Below are positions 17,535 to 27,718 of a DNA stretch of 50,911 nt, piece after piece. Numbering within the stretch: position 1 is the first letter of the stretch; every line of letters starts with the position of its first letter. The position numbers and the translations under genes are program-made. The notes below the pieces were generated by a model that ran no database searches, was not told where the DNA came from, and saw only the letters and a list, made by a program, of their open reading frames with translations. The DNA comes from Rhodothermales bacterium (lineage in GTDB: Bacteria > Bacteroidota > Rhodothermia > Rhodothermales > Bin80): positions 1 through 50,911 of the forward strand of contig JAJECV010000066.1 in the NCBI GenBank assembly GCA_022821875.1. Direction: 5' to 3'.

Positions 17535-19011
17535 GTGTACATGATTTTAGACTCTAAAAGGATGTTTCCGTACGAACTGGAACTCAATGCCCGTTTAATC
17601 ACATCTGCAGCGCTGGCAACGAATACAACAGAGATTCTTGCAACACTAAGCAATCTAAGCGGAAAAGTGTATCTGGATACCCTCAGGTCAACAAAAATCT
17701 TCAAGATGGGGCGTTTTGCAAGAGGTTCAACTGAGAGACTCCATGGGCATAATTCCTGAACTTAATTCTTCGGCGGTGAACGCCGCCTGGCGATTCACAC
17801 AAAATGCTGACCAATTCGCGGATACCCCGGAAAGTATTCTGGCACCGCACCGGCAACAGACGATAGAACGAATGCGAACCCAGCCGGTGGTCTTGTGTGC
17901 GCAGGGCGACACTTTGATCTCATTTAGTACGCAGTCAAAGATCCGGACCGCCACTGGAAAGAAACCGACATCTGCCGAGACCAGCGGGGTGCGCATGCAT
18001 GCGGCAATTGCCCTGAACGAGAATGGATTACCGCTGGGCATACTGCGCTGTGCCTATGGAAAAAAGACCCCTAAGACCCGCAACTGTCTCTACGGGCTCC
18101 GGGACATTGATCAGGCGGCATCTGACTTAGCAGATGAGACACAGGTATTTTCTGTAATGGATCGGGATGCCGATGCATTTGAGATTTTGTCGTCACAACA
18201 GACACTCAAGCGAACGCATGTGCTGGTGCGTACCAAACAAGACCGGGAGTTGGGCAGGGATGGGGAAACGCTGTTCAAGACGATGAGCAGCGCAGCGCCG
18301 GCAGGCGTGATCCGCGTGGAGGCGGATGCGCTGCGTCACTGGCGGAAGTCAATTCGGACTGCCCATAAAGGTGCAGTACCACAAAACATGCAGATGCAGG
18401 TACGGTTTCGGAAAGTGACCCTGCCTCCGACCAAGAACCACACGCAGTCCCCCGTGCAGGTCTGGGGAATACACCTGCGCGAACTCTATCCGCCGGAAAA
18501 TACCGCCCCGCTTGAATGTTACCTGCTGACCACAAAGGAAGTCACAAGCCTGGAAGAAGCGGAACAGATGTTTGGATATTATAACCTGCGCAGGCATTTA
18601 GATGGTACTTTCCAGATCCTCAAGACTGGTTGCAAAGCAGAGAGGCTGGAAATGCAGGATGTCCAGTATTTGCACCCTGAACTCACGCTCTATATGGTTA
18701 CCGCGTGGATCATCATGCTGATGAAGTTTTTGAGGCACATGGCCGAGGAACTGCCGGCGGAGATGCTTTTTACCGAGTCCGAATTGCAGATGATTCGGGT
18801 GTACGCCAACAGTTATAACCTTCCAGAAAGCAATGATCTGGCTTCGGCCATCTTGCTTGTGGCAATGATGGGCGGCTACATCAACCGCAAACACGATCCT
18901 CCGCCTGGCCCCGCCATCCTGTGGCGCGGCTATGCAAACCTGAGGACGCGCGCAGCCGCCTATGAAGAAATGACGGCCTTCTATGACCTTGTAGAGCGTC
19001 CCTCACCATAG
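17535..19011 (+). pseudogene. Tn5/IS4-family transposase, frameshifted and with altered catalytic residue
   Basis: Two overlapping frames make up one transposase. Frame one (17535-17759) carries an N-terminal part similar to the Tn5 DNA-binding domain (SAALATNTTEILATLSNLSGK). Frame two (17716-19011, 431 residues) carries the catalytic core. Asp65 in the QGDT motif and Asp149 in VMDRDADAFE match the first two carboxylates. In the Y-R-E-K motif, YNLRRHLDGTFQILK keeps Tyr289, Arg292 and Lys303, but the catalytic Glu position is Asp296. With the frameshift, this suggests an inactive relic. A weak IS50-like start, CTGACTCT, lies at 17482; no matching right end was found. Confidence 0.75.
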
Positions 19012-19603
19012 TCAAGCTACAGCAGCCCGCGGATACAATCCAGGCAACACTTTTTGGATTGGTTTTTCAGGATCAGATTGCGGGAACTATCTGCAGAAGG
19101 GATGTTTATCGACCTTAAAAGTGTCAAAAACAGATTTTTCAATATTTATGACAGGCAACTGCACGGTCTAATTCTGTGCTCGCACTTTGCGCACGGGCTG
19201 ACAGGTCTCATATCCTGATCGGACTGAACCGCAAAACCGTTCGGAAAATGCACACAGAACAGTCTGTCTGCCGGCGAGATGGAACCGAATCGTTTCCGCA
19301 GGCCGGGTGAAGGGTGCATTCCATTGAAGAAAATCCTCCTGTGATGGATCCGCTGCTGATCTGATCCGGTACTAGGGGGATACCTGCGGTGGATCCGCCG
19401 TTCGCTGGCAAAACTGACTGCGGCTTTGAGTCTCACCAGAGAATCCGGGCAGTGGTTTTATGGAAAAGATCCCCTTCCTCTGGTGCCCTGCATAGCATTC
19501 CCCTGTTCCTCCCTCCAGTAGTATTGTGCACTTTCCGGCATATTGAATCCGCGATAATTGTCGTATCTTCATATTTGCTTACTGATTTTCCAAAGACCAT
19601 TTA
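19012..19603. other. Gene-poor stretch in the accessory island
   Basis: No convincing gene is present. Short open frames exist on both strands (for example minus 19146-19436 and plus 19389-19604) but they overlap and resemble nothing I recognise. The stretch separates the transposase relic from the DUF262 relic and is probably decayed accessory sequence. Confidence 0.5.
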
Positions 19604-19790
19604 ATGGCATTTCAGTCTCCGGTCACGATCCATAGAGCAATCCGCCGGATTGAGAGCAGAGAGTATGTTCTCCCTGCGATTTAGCGGGAATTTGAAGAAA
19701 TATAAATTCTATGACTTCACGCTCAATTACCATGAAAAAGACAACCCGCACTGCAAGGAAGCCAGTGTGCTGACCAATGCGGATATCTGA
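19604..19790 (+). pseudogene. DUF262 (GmrSD-type restriction) N-terminal relic
   Basis: The frame from ATG 19604 reads VTIHRAIRRIESREYVLPAI, then a TAG stop and REFE. This matches the DUF262 opening, in which the sequence normally continues YVLPAIQREFxW, so the Gln codon seems to have become TAG. After an apparent deletion, another frame (19695-19790) reads KKYKFYDFTLNYHEKDNPHC and continues to a TGA. That resembles the later DUF262 segment with FYDF...YHERDNPH. The catalytic DUF1524 part is absent. DUF262 proteins act in type IV restriction (GmrSD), so this is a dead defence gene directly upstream of a living McrBC-type pair. Confidence 0.7.
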
Positions 19791-19816
19791 CATAACCAGC
19801 TTGAACCCGATTTAAG

Positions 19817-22033
19817 ATGCCCAAACTCTCTTCAGACCACCCTGTATTGCGAGCAGCCAGGTACTGGCGAGACCGCTGCCTTCTAAATAATGGCTCCGTA
19901 TTCAGCGATGGCCATCTTTGGACCCCGGAGAATATCAAAGCCTTGGTCAAGCACTTCGTAGAAAATCTGGACGAGGGAGAAGACAGTTTCCTTGATAAAC
20001 TGGAGAAACAACTGGCATCCTCTCCCAAAAGTGCGAAGCAACTGGCTGCAGAGATGCTCTGGGTGATGTACTTGTTCCCGGTGCCTCAATCAATGAAGGC
20101 CGAAACAAAATTCGAACATATTCGTCGAGTATGGGAATGGTCAGGTGACCCGTTCCCTGATACTCCATTTGATATGAAGGAGTCCCTTGACCTGGGTGCT
20201 GGGCATCCGGGTACAGCATACAACATAGGTAGATGGCAAGAATTGAATTTTTTCATCCGAGTGATGGAAGCATGGGTAAATCTATCCTCCTCAGATCGCA
20301 AGGCTCTACTTGAAAGTGTCTGGAATTTTGCGGAATGGCTGGGGAAACATGAAGAGGCAGAAAAACGCCTATTTCGACACATTCTTCTGTATCTGCTCTT
20401 CCCTGACCATTTTGAGCCGATCATTTCGAAATTCCGAAAGGACTATATTGTATGTGTATTTTCAGTGAAATTCGGCGAAGATCCGGCGGCATTTAACTAC
20501 GCGGATCTGAACACCCTTGACAAGAAGATTCTTTCCATCCGGAAAAAACTCCAGGAGAAAGGTGCACCTCCCGACTTTGATTTCCACGACGAACCCTATG
20601 TGAAAATATGGTGGCCATCTAAAAAAGACCTTGCCCAATGGTATCAAGAAAAATTCGGGAGTGATAAGGTGTGGGTGTTCGGTAATAGTCAACTTGCAAA
20701 GCACTGGGATGAATTTAAGAAAAAGGGGATCATCGCCATTGGATGGGACGAACTTGGTAACCTTCGGAAGTTCAATGGCAAAAAAGACATTCTCAAGAAA
20801 CTCTCTGAAATCTCTGGTAAGAAAAAACCAACCAATGATGCTCGTGCCTGCTATGAATTTGCCCGTAAGATGCGACCCGGCGATCATGTCTTGTTCAAGA
20901 GTGGTCAGCGTTGCCTGTTAGGACACGGCATCATTGAGTCCGAATACGAATTTGACGAGACGCGCCCTATGCTCAAAAATGTGCGACACATCAAATGGGA
21001 AAAGATCAATTCCTGGAAGATCCCCAAGCCACGGCAGATTGCCAGTAAAACCCTCACCGATTTCAGTCAAGATGACTATAGCATCAGGCACTGGGTCCAG
21101 TTCGTTTTTGGATTAATGGATAATACTCCCGACCCCTACACTTTGGAGAAAGCCTTAAAAGATCTCTTTCTTTCAAAGGATTTTCTCAAAAATATCATCC
21201 GTGCGCTGGAACGGAAGAAAAATATTGTCCTTGAAGGGCCCCCTGGGGTCGGAAAAACCTTCATCGCCAAGCGACTGGCCTATCTGGTTATTGGATATAA
21301 GGCCCCAAATAGGGTTCGAATGATCCAATTTCATCAGAGTTACGCATACGAAGACTTTATACAGGGTTTTCGGCCGCGTCAAGAGGGGGGCTTTGAACTC
21401 CGCGACGGTGTGTTCTATTCTTTCTGCCGCGAAGCTGCGGCCAATCCGGATCATCGTTATGTATTCATCATTGATGAGGTGAACCGCGGAAACCTCAGCA
21501 AGATTTTCGGTGAACTTATGATGCTCATTGAGTCTGACAAACGAGGCCCCGATTTTGCGGTTCCACTGACCTATTCGCCTGAAAATGTCCCCTTCTATGT
21601 TCCGGAAAACCTCTACCTGATCGGTATGATGAACACGGCGGATCGGTCTCTGGCCATGGTGGACTACGCACTGCGAAGACGCTTTGCATTTATTCGCCTT
21701 CCTCCCGCCTTCAAGACCGATCAATTCAGCAAATATCTCCAGGAGAATATGCAGGTTACTGACGAACTGATCAAAAAGATCAAAAATCGGTTTTTAGACC
21801 TTAATGAGAGGATTCGTGCAGACCATGCAAACCTTGGCCCCGGCTTTGAGATTGGGCACAGTTACTTCTGTTCAAACGCCGGTGACGAAAAATGTGACGA
21901 ATCCTGGTACAAGGAGATTGTAGAACAGGAAATCAAACCTCTACTCCAGGAATACTGGTTTGACAAGCCCGACACTGTAGATAAAGAGGTCAGTGAATTA
22001 CTGAAGGGCATCTTGCAAAACTCTCAATCTTGA
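19817..22033 (+). CDS. McrB-like AAA+ GTPase/ATPase with EVE-like domain
   Basis: This 738-residue protein has three parts. The N-terminal helical region (about 1-270) is of unknown role. A PUA/EVE-like domain (about 284-420) begins KVWVFGNSQLAKHW and contains GIIAIGWDELGNL; such domains read modified bases. The AAA+ motor resembles McrB: Walker A GPPGVGKT (474-481), Walker B IIDEVNRGN with Asp553-Glu554, and the McrB signature MMNTADRS from 604. McrB-type motors drive cleavage by an McrC nuclease at modified DNA. The McrC-like gene follows after 73 bp. This architecture suggests restriction of phage DNA carrying modified cytosine or another modified base. Confidence 0.9.
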   Translation: MPKLSSDHPVLRAARYWRDRCLLNNGSVFSDGHLWTPENIKALVKHFVENLDEGEDSFLDKLEKQLASSPKSAKQLAAEMLWVMYLFPVPQSMKAETKFEHIRRVWEWSGDPFPDTPFDMKESLDLGAGHPGTAYNIGRWQELNFFIRVMEAWVNLSSSDRKALLESVWNFAEWLGKHEEAEKRLFRHILLYLLFPDHFEPIISKFRKDYIVCVFSVKFGEDPAAFNYADLNTLDKKILSIRKKLQEKGAPPDFDFHDEPYVKIWWPSKKDLAQWYQEKFGSDKVWVFGNSQLAKHWDEFKKKGIIAIGWDELGNLRKFNGKKDILKKLSEISGKKKPTNDARACYEFARKMRPGDHVLFKSGQRCLLGHGIIESEYEFDETRPMLKNVRHIKWEKINSWKIPKPRQIASKTLTDFSQDDYSIRHWVQFVFGLMDNTPDPYTLEKALKDLFLSKDFLKNIIRALERKKNIVLEGPPGVGKTFIAKRLAYLVIGYKAPNRVRMIQFHQSYAYEDFIQGFRPRQEGGFELRDGVFYSFCREAAANPDHRYVFIIDEVNRGNLSKIFGELMMLIESDKRGPDFAVPLTYSPENVPFYVPENLYLIGMMNTADRSLAMVDYALRRRFAFIRLPPAFKTDQFSKYLQENMQVTDELIKKIKNRFLDLNERIRADHANLGPGFEIGHSYFCSNAGDEKCDESWYKEIVEQEIKPLLQEYWFDKPDTVDKEVSELLKGILQNSQS

Positions 22034-22106
22034 AGGTTTTTGTTTACTTGAGTGCACCCAGGATTGCTTTTTAGCCTAGATTATTAGTTTTGCAAGAACA
22101 CCAGAA

Positions 22107-23177
22107 ATGAAAATTCCTGTCCAAAACATCTACTTTCTCCTCGCCTACGCCTGGGATCGTATCGGACAGGGCAAAACGGTTGATCTGGGATCCGAAAACA
22201 TTAAGGAGCTGGTTGACTTGTTTGCCAAAGTTTTGAATGATGGTGTTTTTCGACTCATCTCTCACGGGCTGGATCGTGAATACTTCACCGTCCATGAGGA
22301 TATTCAGGGGATCAGAGGTAAGCTTGATTTCGCAACCACCGTGAAGCGGAACCTGCTGCTAAATGGCAAGGCGCACTGTTCCTTTGACGAACTCAGCTAC
22401 GATGTGCCTCAAAATCAAATCCTCAAAGCAACCCTTCGCCGCCTAACACAGATTGACTCGCTGGACAAGAAAGAAAAACAGAGGAGCGAACGCCTGTATC
22501 GCAAACTGGGTGCGGTCTCCGATGTCCGGTTCACCGCAAAGAAATTTCACACAGTCCGAATTCATCGCAACAACCGCTTCTATCGCTTTCTCCTGCACAT
22601 CTGCCAGATCATCCACGAAAATCTTCTGGTAAATGAAACTCTGGGAACCGTACAATTCCTGGACTTCCGAGAGAGTGAGCAGAAAATGGGGAAAGTGTTT
22701 GAAGACTTTGTAAGAAATTTCTACAAACGAAATACGGATTATCAGGTACGGGCACCAAAAATTGATTGGTATGGGGCAAAAGGCACGGATCATGATCTGA
22801 AATACCTTCCCAAAATGCAGACCGATGTCGTATTGAAATCATCCGAACGCACGATAATCATAGACACCAAATTTTATAGCAAGCCATTAGCACAGTGGCG
22901 AGATGAGAAAGTGATGTCAGACAACCTCTACCAGATCTTCGCTTACGTGACAAACTGGACTACCAAAATTTCTGCTGATGTTCCAGAAGGGTGGCTCCTC
23001 TATGCGGCAGTTGATCGAGAGTTTGACTTCCGTTTTGAGCTCTCAGGACGGAAATTCCGAGTATGTACAATCAATCTGAATCAGGAATGGAGAAAGATAG
23101 AGCGTGATCTATTGTCGCTGGTCGGAGAGAAAAATTTAAATGGCACTGAACATTCGCTAAATTCCATGCAACGTTAA
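22107..23177 (+). CDS. McrC-like PD-(D/E)xK nuclease
   Basis: This 356-residue protein starts KIPVQNIYFLLAYAW, a common McrC/DUF524-type opening. The nuclease core has MGKVFEDFV (194-202), Asp240 in KMQTDVVL, and IIIDTKFYSK with Asp253 and Lys255, the D-(x)n-DxK arrangement seen in McrC. It is the expected endonuclease partner of the upstream EVE-McrB gene. The 73-bp gap and same strand fit an operon. No DNA methyltransferase is adjacent, consistent with a modification-dependent system. All catalytic residues I can identify are intact, so the pair looks functional. Confidence 0.88.
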   Translation: MKIPVQNIYFLLAYAWDRIGQGKTVDLGSENIKELVDLFAKVLNDGVFRLISHGLDREYFTVHEDIQGIRGKLDFATTVKRNLLLNGKAHCSFDELSYDVPQNQILKATLRRLTQIDSLDKKEKQRSERLYRKLGAVSDVRFTAKKFHTVRIHRNNRFYRFLLHICQIIHENLLVNETLGTVQFLDFRESEQKMGKVFEDFVRNFYKRNTDYQVRAPKIDWYGAKGTDHDLKYLPKMQTDVVLKSSERTIIIDTKFYSKPLAQWRDEKVMSDNLYQIFAYVTNWTTKISADVPEGWLLYAAVDREFDFRFELSGRKFRVCTINLNQEWRKIERDLLSLVGEKNLNGTEHSLNSMQR

Positions 23178-23551
23178 CTGGCCCAGTGAATGTGGATGCG
23201 GCGGTCTTCCGGTATATCCTCAAGGATTACAGATTTCAGATTCAACCCTGCGCATGCAGTCCATCCGTAAACGGGAGAGGGGTTTTTGATCTGAAGAGAT
23301 GCTACTCCGGGCGCTCCCCCGCATAGGAAGTACACAGTCGCTGGTAATTGACCAGAGAGCCATGCCCCAATTTCAGCAGGCCGGACGCTGGCAACCCATT
23401 CGAATGCCTGCCCGGCACCGCAGAAATGAACTTTCCAGCCGAAGCGAGATGGCCGCTCTCCGGCATAAATAAAGGGAACGGGTTCGACAGGCCTGCTATT
23501 GCGCGAAAAAAGTGCCGTAGGCCAGAATGAATGTGAGCACTCCACCGACAC
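23174..23551 (-). CDS. Doubtful small hypothetical ORF
   Basis: This is an open frame of 125 residues ending IPEDRRIHIHWAS. I recognise no family. It overlaps the mcrC stop by 4 bp on the opposite strand and the small TM-protein gene at 23496 by 56 bp. It may be a shadow frame or a decayed gene. It is listed because no other frame explains 23178-23495. Confidence 0.25.
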   Translation of the reverse strand: MSVECSHSFWPTALFSRNSRPVEPVPFIYAGERPSRFGWKVHFCGAGQAFEWVASVRPAEIGAWLSGQLPATVYFLCGGAPGVASLQIKNPSPVYGWTACAGLNLKSVILEDIPEDRRIHIHWAS

Positions 23552-23867
23552 CGCCGATCAGCCAAAGCAATAGTTTGTATCGGCCGTCTAGCGCTTCCCA
23601 CTGAGACTTATTCGCTTCCCGTAGTGCCTCCATCTGTGCCTGATGGACCTCGGAGAGGGCGGCGAGTTGTGTCTGCGTCGTCTCGGAGAGGGCGGTAAGT
23701 TGCGCCTGCATTGCATCCAGCTTTGCGCCAAACTGGGCGATGATGTTAATTCCAGCCATATTGAAAAGCTCGTTACTTAGTTCGTTGGTCTCGTGTGGTT
23801 CCAGCCCCTCGCTCTGCAGCTTTCGAAGCAGTTCGTAGAGCCGATTCGTGTCCGTTGATGGTTCCAT
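23496..23867 (-). CDS. Small coiled-coil protein with C-terminal membrane anchor
   Basis: This 123-residue protein has an N-terminal acidic part (1-40). A heptad-like segment with repeats of ALSETTQTQLAALSEVHQAQ style follows (about 45-92), then one hydrophobic helix LLLWLIGGVGGVLTFILAYG near the end. The layout resembles the short DUF1640/CCDC90-like tail-anchored coiled-coil proteins, which are common but uncharacterised. It is convergent with the McrBC pair. Whether it belongs to the defence island is unknown. Confidence 0.6.
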   Translation of the reverse strand: MEPSTDTNRLYELLRKLQSEGLEPHETNELSNELFNMAGINIIAQFGAKLDAMQAQLTALSETTQTQLAALSEVHQAQMEALREANKSQWEALDGRYKLLLWLIGGVGGVLTFILAYGTFFAQ

Positions 23868-24571
23868 TTTTACTCAAACTGGCTGGGGCTGTTTTGGTTC
23901 CCGCAAAAATCTTTCAGGCATTATTCTCATTCATCCAGCCATTTTTCCATGACACTAAACATCCCCAGAATACCATTTGCCCGTACCGGTACCCGTGAAT
24001 GTAATTCCATACCCATGTATGTTTTCCGTGCAGACTGCGCAACCGGTGCCGCCTCAATATTGACAACAAGGCCAGCGCAATCGTCACAACTACAATAAAC
24101 ATGTTTATCTCGGAGCTCTACAGATGTGAGAACACAAAATACAAATTCCGCCCAAAATTTACACAAAACGGACGATCTCAGTCCGCACACACGACCTTGC
24201 CCCGCTCCACATGGACCTTCAGGTGACCCACATTACATGTCGTTCATTGCGTGTCTTCACTTTGTAGTACAGATGTATATCCCCGGCATTTCCACTGCCC
24301 CCCGCTTCACGCAATAAAACCAGCACACGGGCATGTCAACATGCACAAGTATCTGGACAGGTTCGCATACAGCGTCTGATACCCACTCCTGGGATACATT
24401 ATGACCGGAAACAGTCATATCCGTCGACATTATGATCCACTCTGGAGACCTCTCCGCCCGCCATGACCAGAGTTCCAACCTGCACCGCAAGGCCAACGCC
24501 GTGGTGTGTCCAGAATTCGCGGGGAACTGTGCAGATCCGAACAAATAGAGCGTAGTCCGCACCCTTATGTC
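23868..24571. other. Gene-poor stretch between the defence island and the fab cluster
   Basis: No gene can be supported over about 700 bp. Minus-strand frames at 23927-24190 and 24257-24562 are open but overlap other frames and match nothing I know. The two halves share a loosely similar stretch with AAGGCCA, at about 24068 and 24489, which may reflect an old duplication. The stretch probably contains the 3' untranslated region of the helicase gene. Confidence 0.45.
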
Positions 24572-26035
24572 TTATTTCCGCCTGCCCCTGTGTGGCTTGT
24601 TTTTCTGCTTTGGTTTCTGTTGTCTGCTCGGGTGCATCCGCGTCTGATTCAACTCATCAACCAGCATTGCCATCAGTTCCGGTTCCTCCTCCGCTAACTC
24701 CTGCACCATCGGGACAAACTGGGCGAGACGCTCCCGCTCCAGATTGGTCTTGCCCCGAAGCTTCTCCTCAAGGACAACGGTGACACGCTGAGACGTACGC
24801 ACAGCAACTTCTTCGGGGGTTGGTAATTCTCGTTTTTCCATCTGAATATCAAATCGGTGTGCAATGGCTTTAAGTTGTGATTCTTCCTCCCAGGCCGCAA
24901 GAGTGATTGCAACCCCGGCCTTGCCGGCCCGGGCGGTCCTGCCCGTACGGTGAATATAAAGCTGTGGTTCCAGCGGTACCTCATACTGGAATACGTGACT
25001 GAGTTCGGAGATGTCAATCCCCCTCGCTGCCACATCCGTGGCCACAAGAAGACGAATATTTCCCTGCCGTAAACGATGCATGACCTTCTCACGTGCTCCC
25101 TGGGAATAGTCGCCGCTGATGGCCCCCACACTAAACCCGTAGTTGTGAAGAAAATCTGTTAAGAAAGAAACCTCACGCCGGGTATTGGTGAATATGATCG
25201 CCGAATCCGGGTTCTCAAATTCAACCAGCCGGCATAATGCACGAGCACGCTCCATCGGATCCAGAACCGTGTAATAACGATGGTCAATCGTTGCGACACC
25301 GACACCGTCGGCACTGAGTCCGAGAAATCTGGGCTCCTCCAAAAATTCTTTCCCCAGTAACCGAACCTTCGGGGGCATCGTTGCGCTGAACATGCAGGAC
25401 TGACGCGTCTTCGGTAAATAAGACTTTAACGCAACCATCGCCGGGTAAAAACCCATAGACAGCATCTCATCCGCCTCATCAAGAATAAACGTCTGCAACC
25501 CCTTCAATGTGAAGGTGCGGCGCTCCAGATGATCCAGTATCCTTCCCGGAGTCCCAATGACAACCTGCGACCCCCGCCTGAGCCCGTCCAACTGCCTTTT
25601 GTAGCCTACCCCCCCATAAACCAAAATGCCCTTGAGTGTTTCCGGGGTCGGATTCATGCGCTTGAATTCATCATAAATCTGACCTGCCAATTCTCTGGTC
25701 GGGGTGAGCACAAGAACCTGAGTCTCACGGATGGACGGATTCAGACGATCAAAAATCGGCAAAAGGAAGGCACCGGTCTTGCCAGATCCTGTACGTGATT
25801 GCACAATCAGATCCTGCCCGGCAATCATGTAGGGAATCGAATGCGCCTGAACGGGCATCAGCCCCGGCCAGCCACTCTTCTCAAACGCCGCACGGGCACC
25901 GACACCCAGCGATTCCGGCGTTGCCTGCTGAACACTCGGGTCCAGTGCCTCAAAACTGCGCTCTGCCGCAGACTCACGGCTAGACTGCTGCGCCTTTGAT
26001 GAAAAATCCAGATGTGTGGTAAAAGACTTCGTCAC
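24572..26035 (-). CDS. DEAD-box RNA helicase
   Basis: This 487-residue protein has both RecA-like domains. The N-terminal part has TGSGKT (82-87), PTREL (112-116), TPGR (162-165), DEAD (186-189) and SAT (217-219). The second domain contains FTNTRREV, DVAARGID and HRTGRTARAG. The C-terminal tail is Lys/Arg-rich (RQQKPKQKNKPHRGRRK) and probably binds RNA. Such helicases remodel RNA in ribosome assembly or decay. It follows fabG after 3 bp and is probably the last gene of the fatty acid operon, which is an unusual place for it. Confidence 0.93.
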   Translation of the reverse strand: MTKSFTTHLDFSSKAQQSSRESAAERSFEALDPSVQQATPESLGVGARAAFEKSGWPGLMPVQAHSIPYMIAGQDLIVQSRTGSGKTGAFLLPIFDRLNPSIRETQVLVLTPTRELAGQIYDEFKRMNPTPETLKGILVYGGVGYKRQLDGLRRGSQVVIGTPGRILDHLERRTFTLKGLQTFILDEADEMLSMGFYPAMVALKSYLPKTRQSCMFSATMPPKVRLLGKEFLEEPRFLGLSADGVGVATIDHRYYTVLDPMERARALCRLVEFENPDSAIIFTNTRREVSFLTDFLHNYGFSVGAISGDYSQGAREKVMHRLRQGNIRLLVATDVAARGIDISELSHVFQYEVPLEPQLYIHRTGRTARAGKAGVAITLAAWEEESQLKAIAHRFDIQMEKRELPTPEEVAVRTSQRVTVVLEEKLRGKTNLERERLAQFVPMVQELAEEEPELMAMLVDELNQTRMHPSRQQKPKQKNKPHRGRRK

Positions 26036-26038
26036 TGG

Positions 26039-26767
26039 TCACATAGATAAGCCGCCGTCAACACCAAGAATCTGCCCCGTAATATAAGAGGCATCCCTGG
26101 AGGCCAGAAACAGCACAGGTGCAGCAATTTCCTCCGGCACTGCTGTGCGACGAACAGGAATCGTACTCAATAATTTCTCTTTCACCTTCGGATTGATGGC
26201 ATCTGTCATATCCGTCTCTACAAATCCGGGGGCAACGACATTCACCGTAACACCACGCACGGCAAGTTCTTTCGCCAAACTTTTAGAGAAGCCCACAATG
26301 CCTGCCTTAGAGGCCGCATAATTTGCCTGCCCCGCATTCCCGGTACGACCAATCACGGAAGAGATATTAATGATGCGGCCATAGCGCTGGCGTATCATGG
26401 TGCGGCAAACCGCTTTGCTGTAGTTGAAAACACTCTTGAGGTTTGCGTCGATCACCTGGTCCCAGTCAGCTTCGCTCATACGCATCATTAAATTGTCCCG
26501 CGTAATCCCCGCATTATTCACCAGAATATCTACACCCCCCCAGGCTTTTACGACTCCCGCAACAACCTGATCGGCAGCCTGAAAATCTGCTGCATCACAC
26601 TGAAACGCAAGCCCTCCAATCTCCCCCTTTAATCCATCCGCGACCTCCACACTGCTTCGGTAGGTGAACGCAACCTGCGCTCCCCGGTGTGCGAATGCCT
26701 CCACAATTGCACGACCAATGCCACGAGTACCGCCGGTTACCAGAATACGAGATTGTTTGAATTCCAT
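26039..26767 (-). CDS. fabG: 3-oxoacyl-ACP reductase FabG
   Basis: This 242-residue short-chain dehydrogenase reduces 3-oxoacyl-ACP to (R)-3-hydroxyacyl-ACP with NADPH. The cofactor loop is TGGTRGIG (11-18), NNAG is near 84-87, and the Ser137-Tyr150-Lys154 triad is in place. The end ILGVDGGLSM is typical. It sits 9 bp after fabD. The usual next genes, acpP and fabF, are missing; a DEAD-box helicase follows instead. Confidence 0.95.
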   Translation of the reverse strand: MEFKQSRILVTGGTRGIGRAIVEAFAHRGAQVAFTYRSSVEVADGLKGEIGGLAFQCDAADFQAADQVVAGVVKAWGGVDILVNNAGITRDNLMMRMSEADWDQVIDANLKSVFNYSKAVCRTMIRQRYGRIINISSVIGRTGNAGQANYAASKAGIVGFSKSLAKELAVRGVTVNVVAPGFVETDMTDAINPKVKEKLLSTIPVRRTAVPEEIAAPVLFLASRDASYITGQILGVDGGLSM

Positions 26768-26776
26768 GTTGTTACG

Positions 26777-27718
26777 TCAATCCGTCAGAAATGCAGCCAC
26801 CGCCTCTGCGGTGGAGATAGAAATTACATCCGCCCCGCGTCCCAGTGTCTGACGTACCAGCCCGTTCAGGACACGTCCAGGCCCCACCTCGATGAAACTC
26901 ACGTTCTCCGGCATGTTTTGCAGGGACTGCGACCAGCGGACCGGACTGATCAGTTGCTCCAGCATTCGGGCCCGAATATGCTCTGGATCCAAAGCCGGCT
27001 GTGCCGTCACATTCAGGTAGACCGGACAGATCGGAGGCCGCAGGGTTACCGTCGCCAATTCCTGTGCCAACTCTTCACGCGCCCGCAAAACCAACGGGGA
27101 GTGGAAGGCTCCACTTACAGGAAGCTGCACTAGCTTTCTCGCCCCCGCATTCCTGAGAATCGCTTCCACCGCGCGAAGGGCCGCCGTATCTCCGGAAATC
27201 ACCACCTGCCGAGGAGCATTGTAATTTGCGCATACCACAATGGATTCCGCAGAACTCACCTCTCTGCACGCACCGTCCACCACCTCACCCGATAGTCCGA
27301 TCACCGCGGTCATTCCCGCCGAACGCCCCCTTCCTGCCATCGCCATCAACTCGCCTCTGCGACGGACCAGACGCAACCCATCCTCAAATGAAAGTGCTCC
27401 ACAGGCATGCAATGCGCTGTATTCTCCCACGCTATGCCCCGCTACAAAGTCAGGGGCAAGATCCAGAGCTGCCAGAACCGCAATCGAATGCGTGTAGAGC
27501 GCGGGTTGACAGATTGCCGTGTTCGTTAACTTCTCCAGCGCCTGAGGATCCTCGTCCACACCTGTGAAACAATACTCGGTGAGCGGAAAACCCAGAACCT
27601 CATCTGCTGTCTCAAAAATAGTCCGTGAACGGGAGACATTCTGGAACAGATCCTTGCCCATTCCTGACACCTGGGATCCCTGTCCCGGAAATAATACCGC
27701 CAATTGCTTATCCGCCAT
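26777..27718 (-). CDS. fabD: Malonyl-CoA:ACP transacylase FabD
   Basis: This 313-residue enzyme loads malonyl groups onto ACP. It opens [16 protein letters not shown] and has the nucleophile motif GHSVGEY with Ser96. The start at 27718 is chosen because the family begins at this point and a strong Shine-Dalgarno (AAGGAG) precedes it. A longer open frame from 27799 would add 27 residues with no similarity. The start overlaps the fabH stop by 11 bp, suggesting coupled translation. Confidence 0.95.
   Translation of the reverse strand: MADKQLAVLFPGQGSQVSGMGKDLFQNVSRSRTIFETADEVLGFPLTEYCFTGVDEDPQALEKLTNTAICQPALYTHSIAVLAALDLAPDFVAGHSVGEYSALHACGALSFEDGLRLVRRRGELMAMAGRGRSAGMTAVIGLSGEVVDGACREVSSAESIVVCANYNAPRQVVISGDTAALRAVEAILRNAGARKLVQLPVSGAFHSPLVLRAREELAQELATVTLRPPICPVYLNVTAQPALDPEHIRARMLEQLISPVRWSQSLQNMPENVSFIEVGPGRVLNGLVRQTLGRGADVISISTAEAVAAFLTD

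Noticed and set aside
23927..24190. Minus-strand frame with MCGLRSSVLCKFW as a gene
   Set aside because: No family match, and an overlapping frame of similar length exists. It was left as gene-poor DNA.
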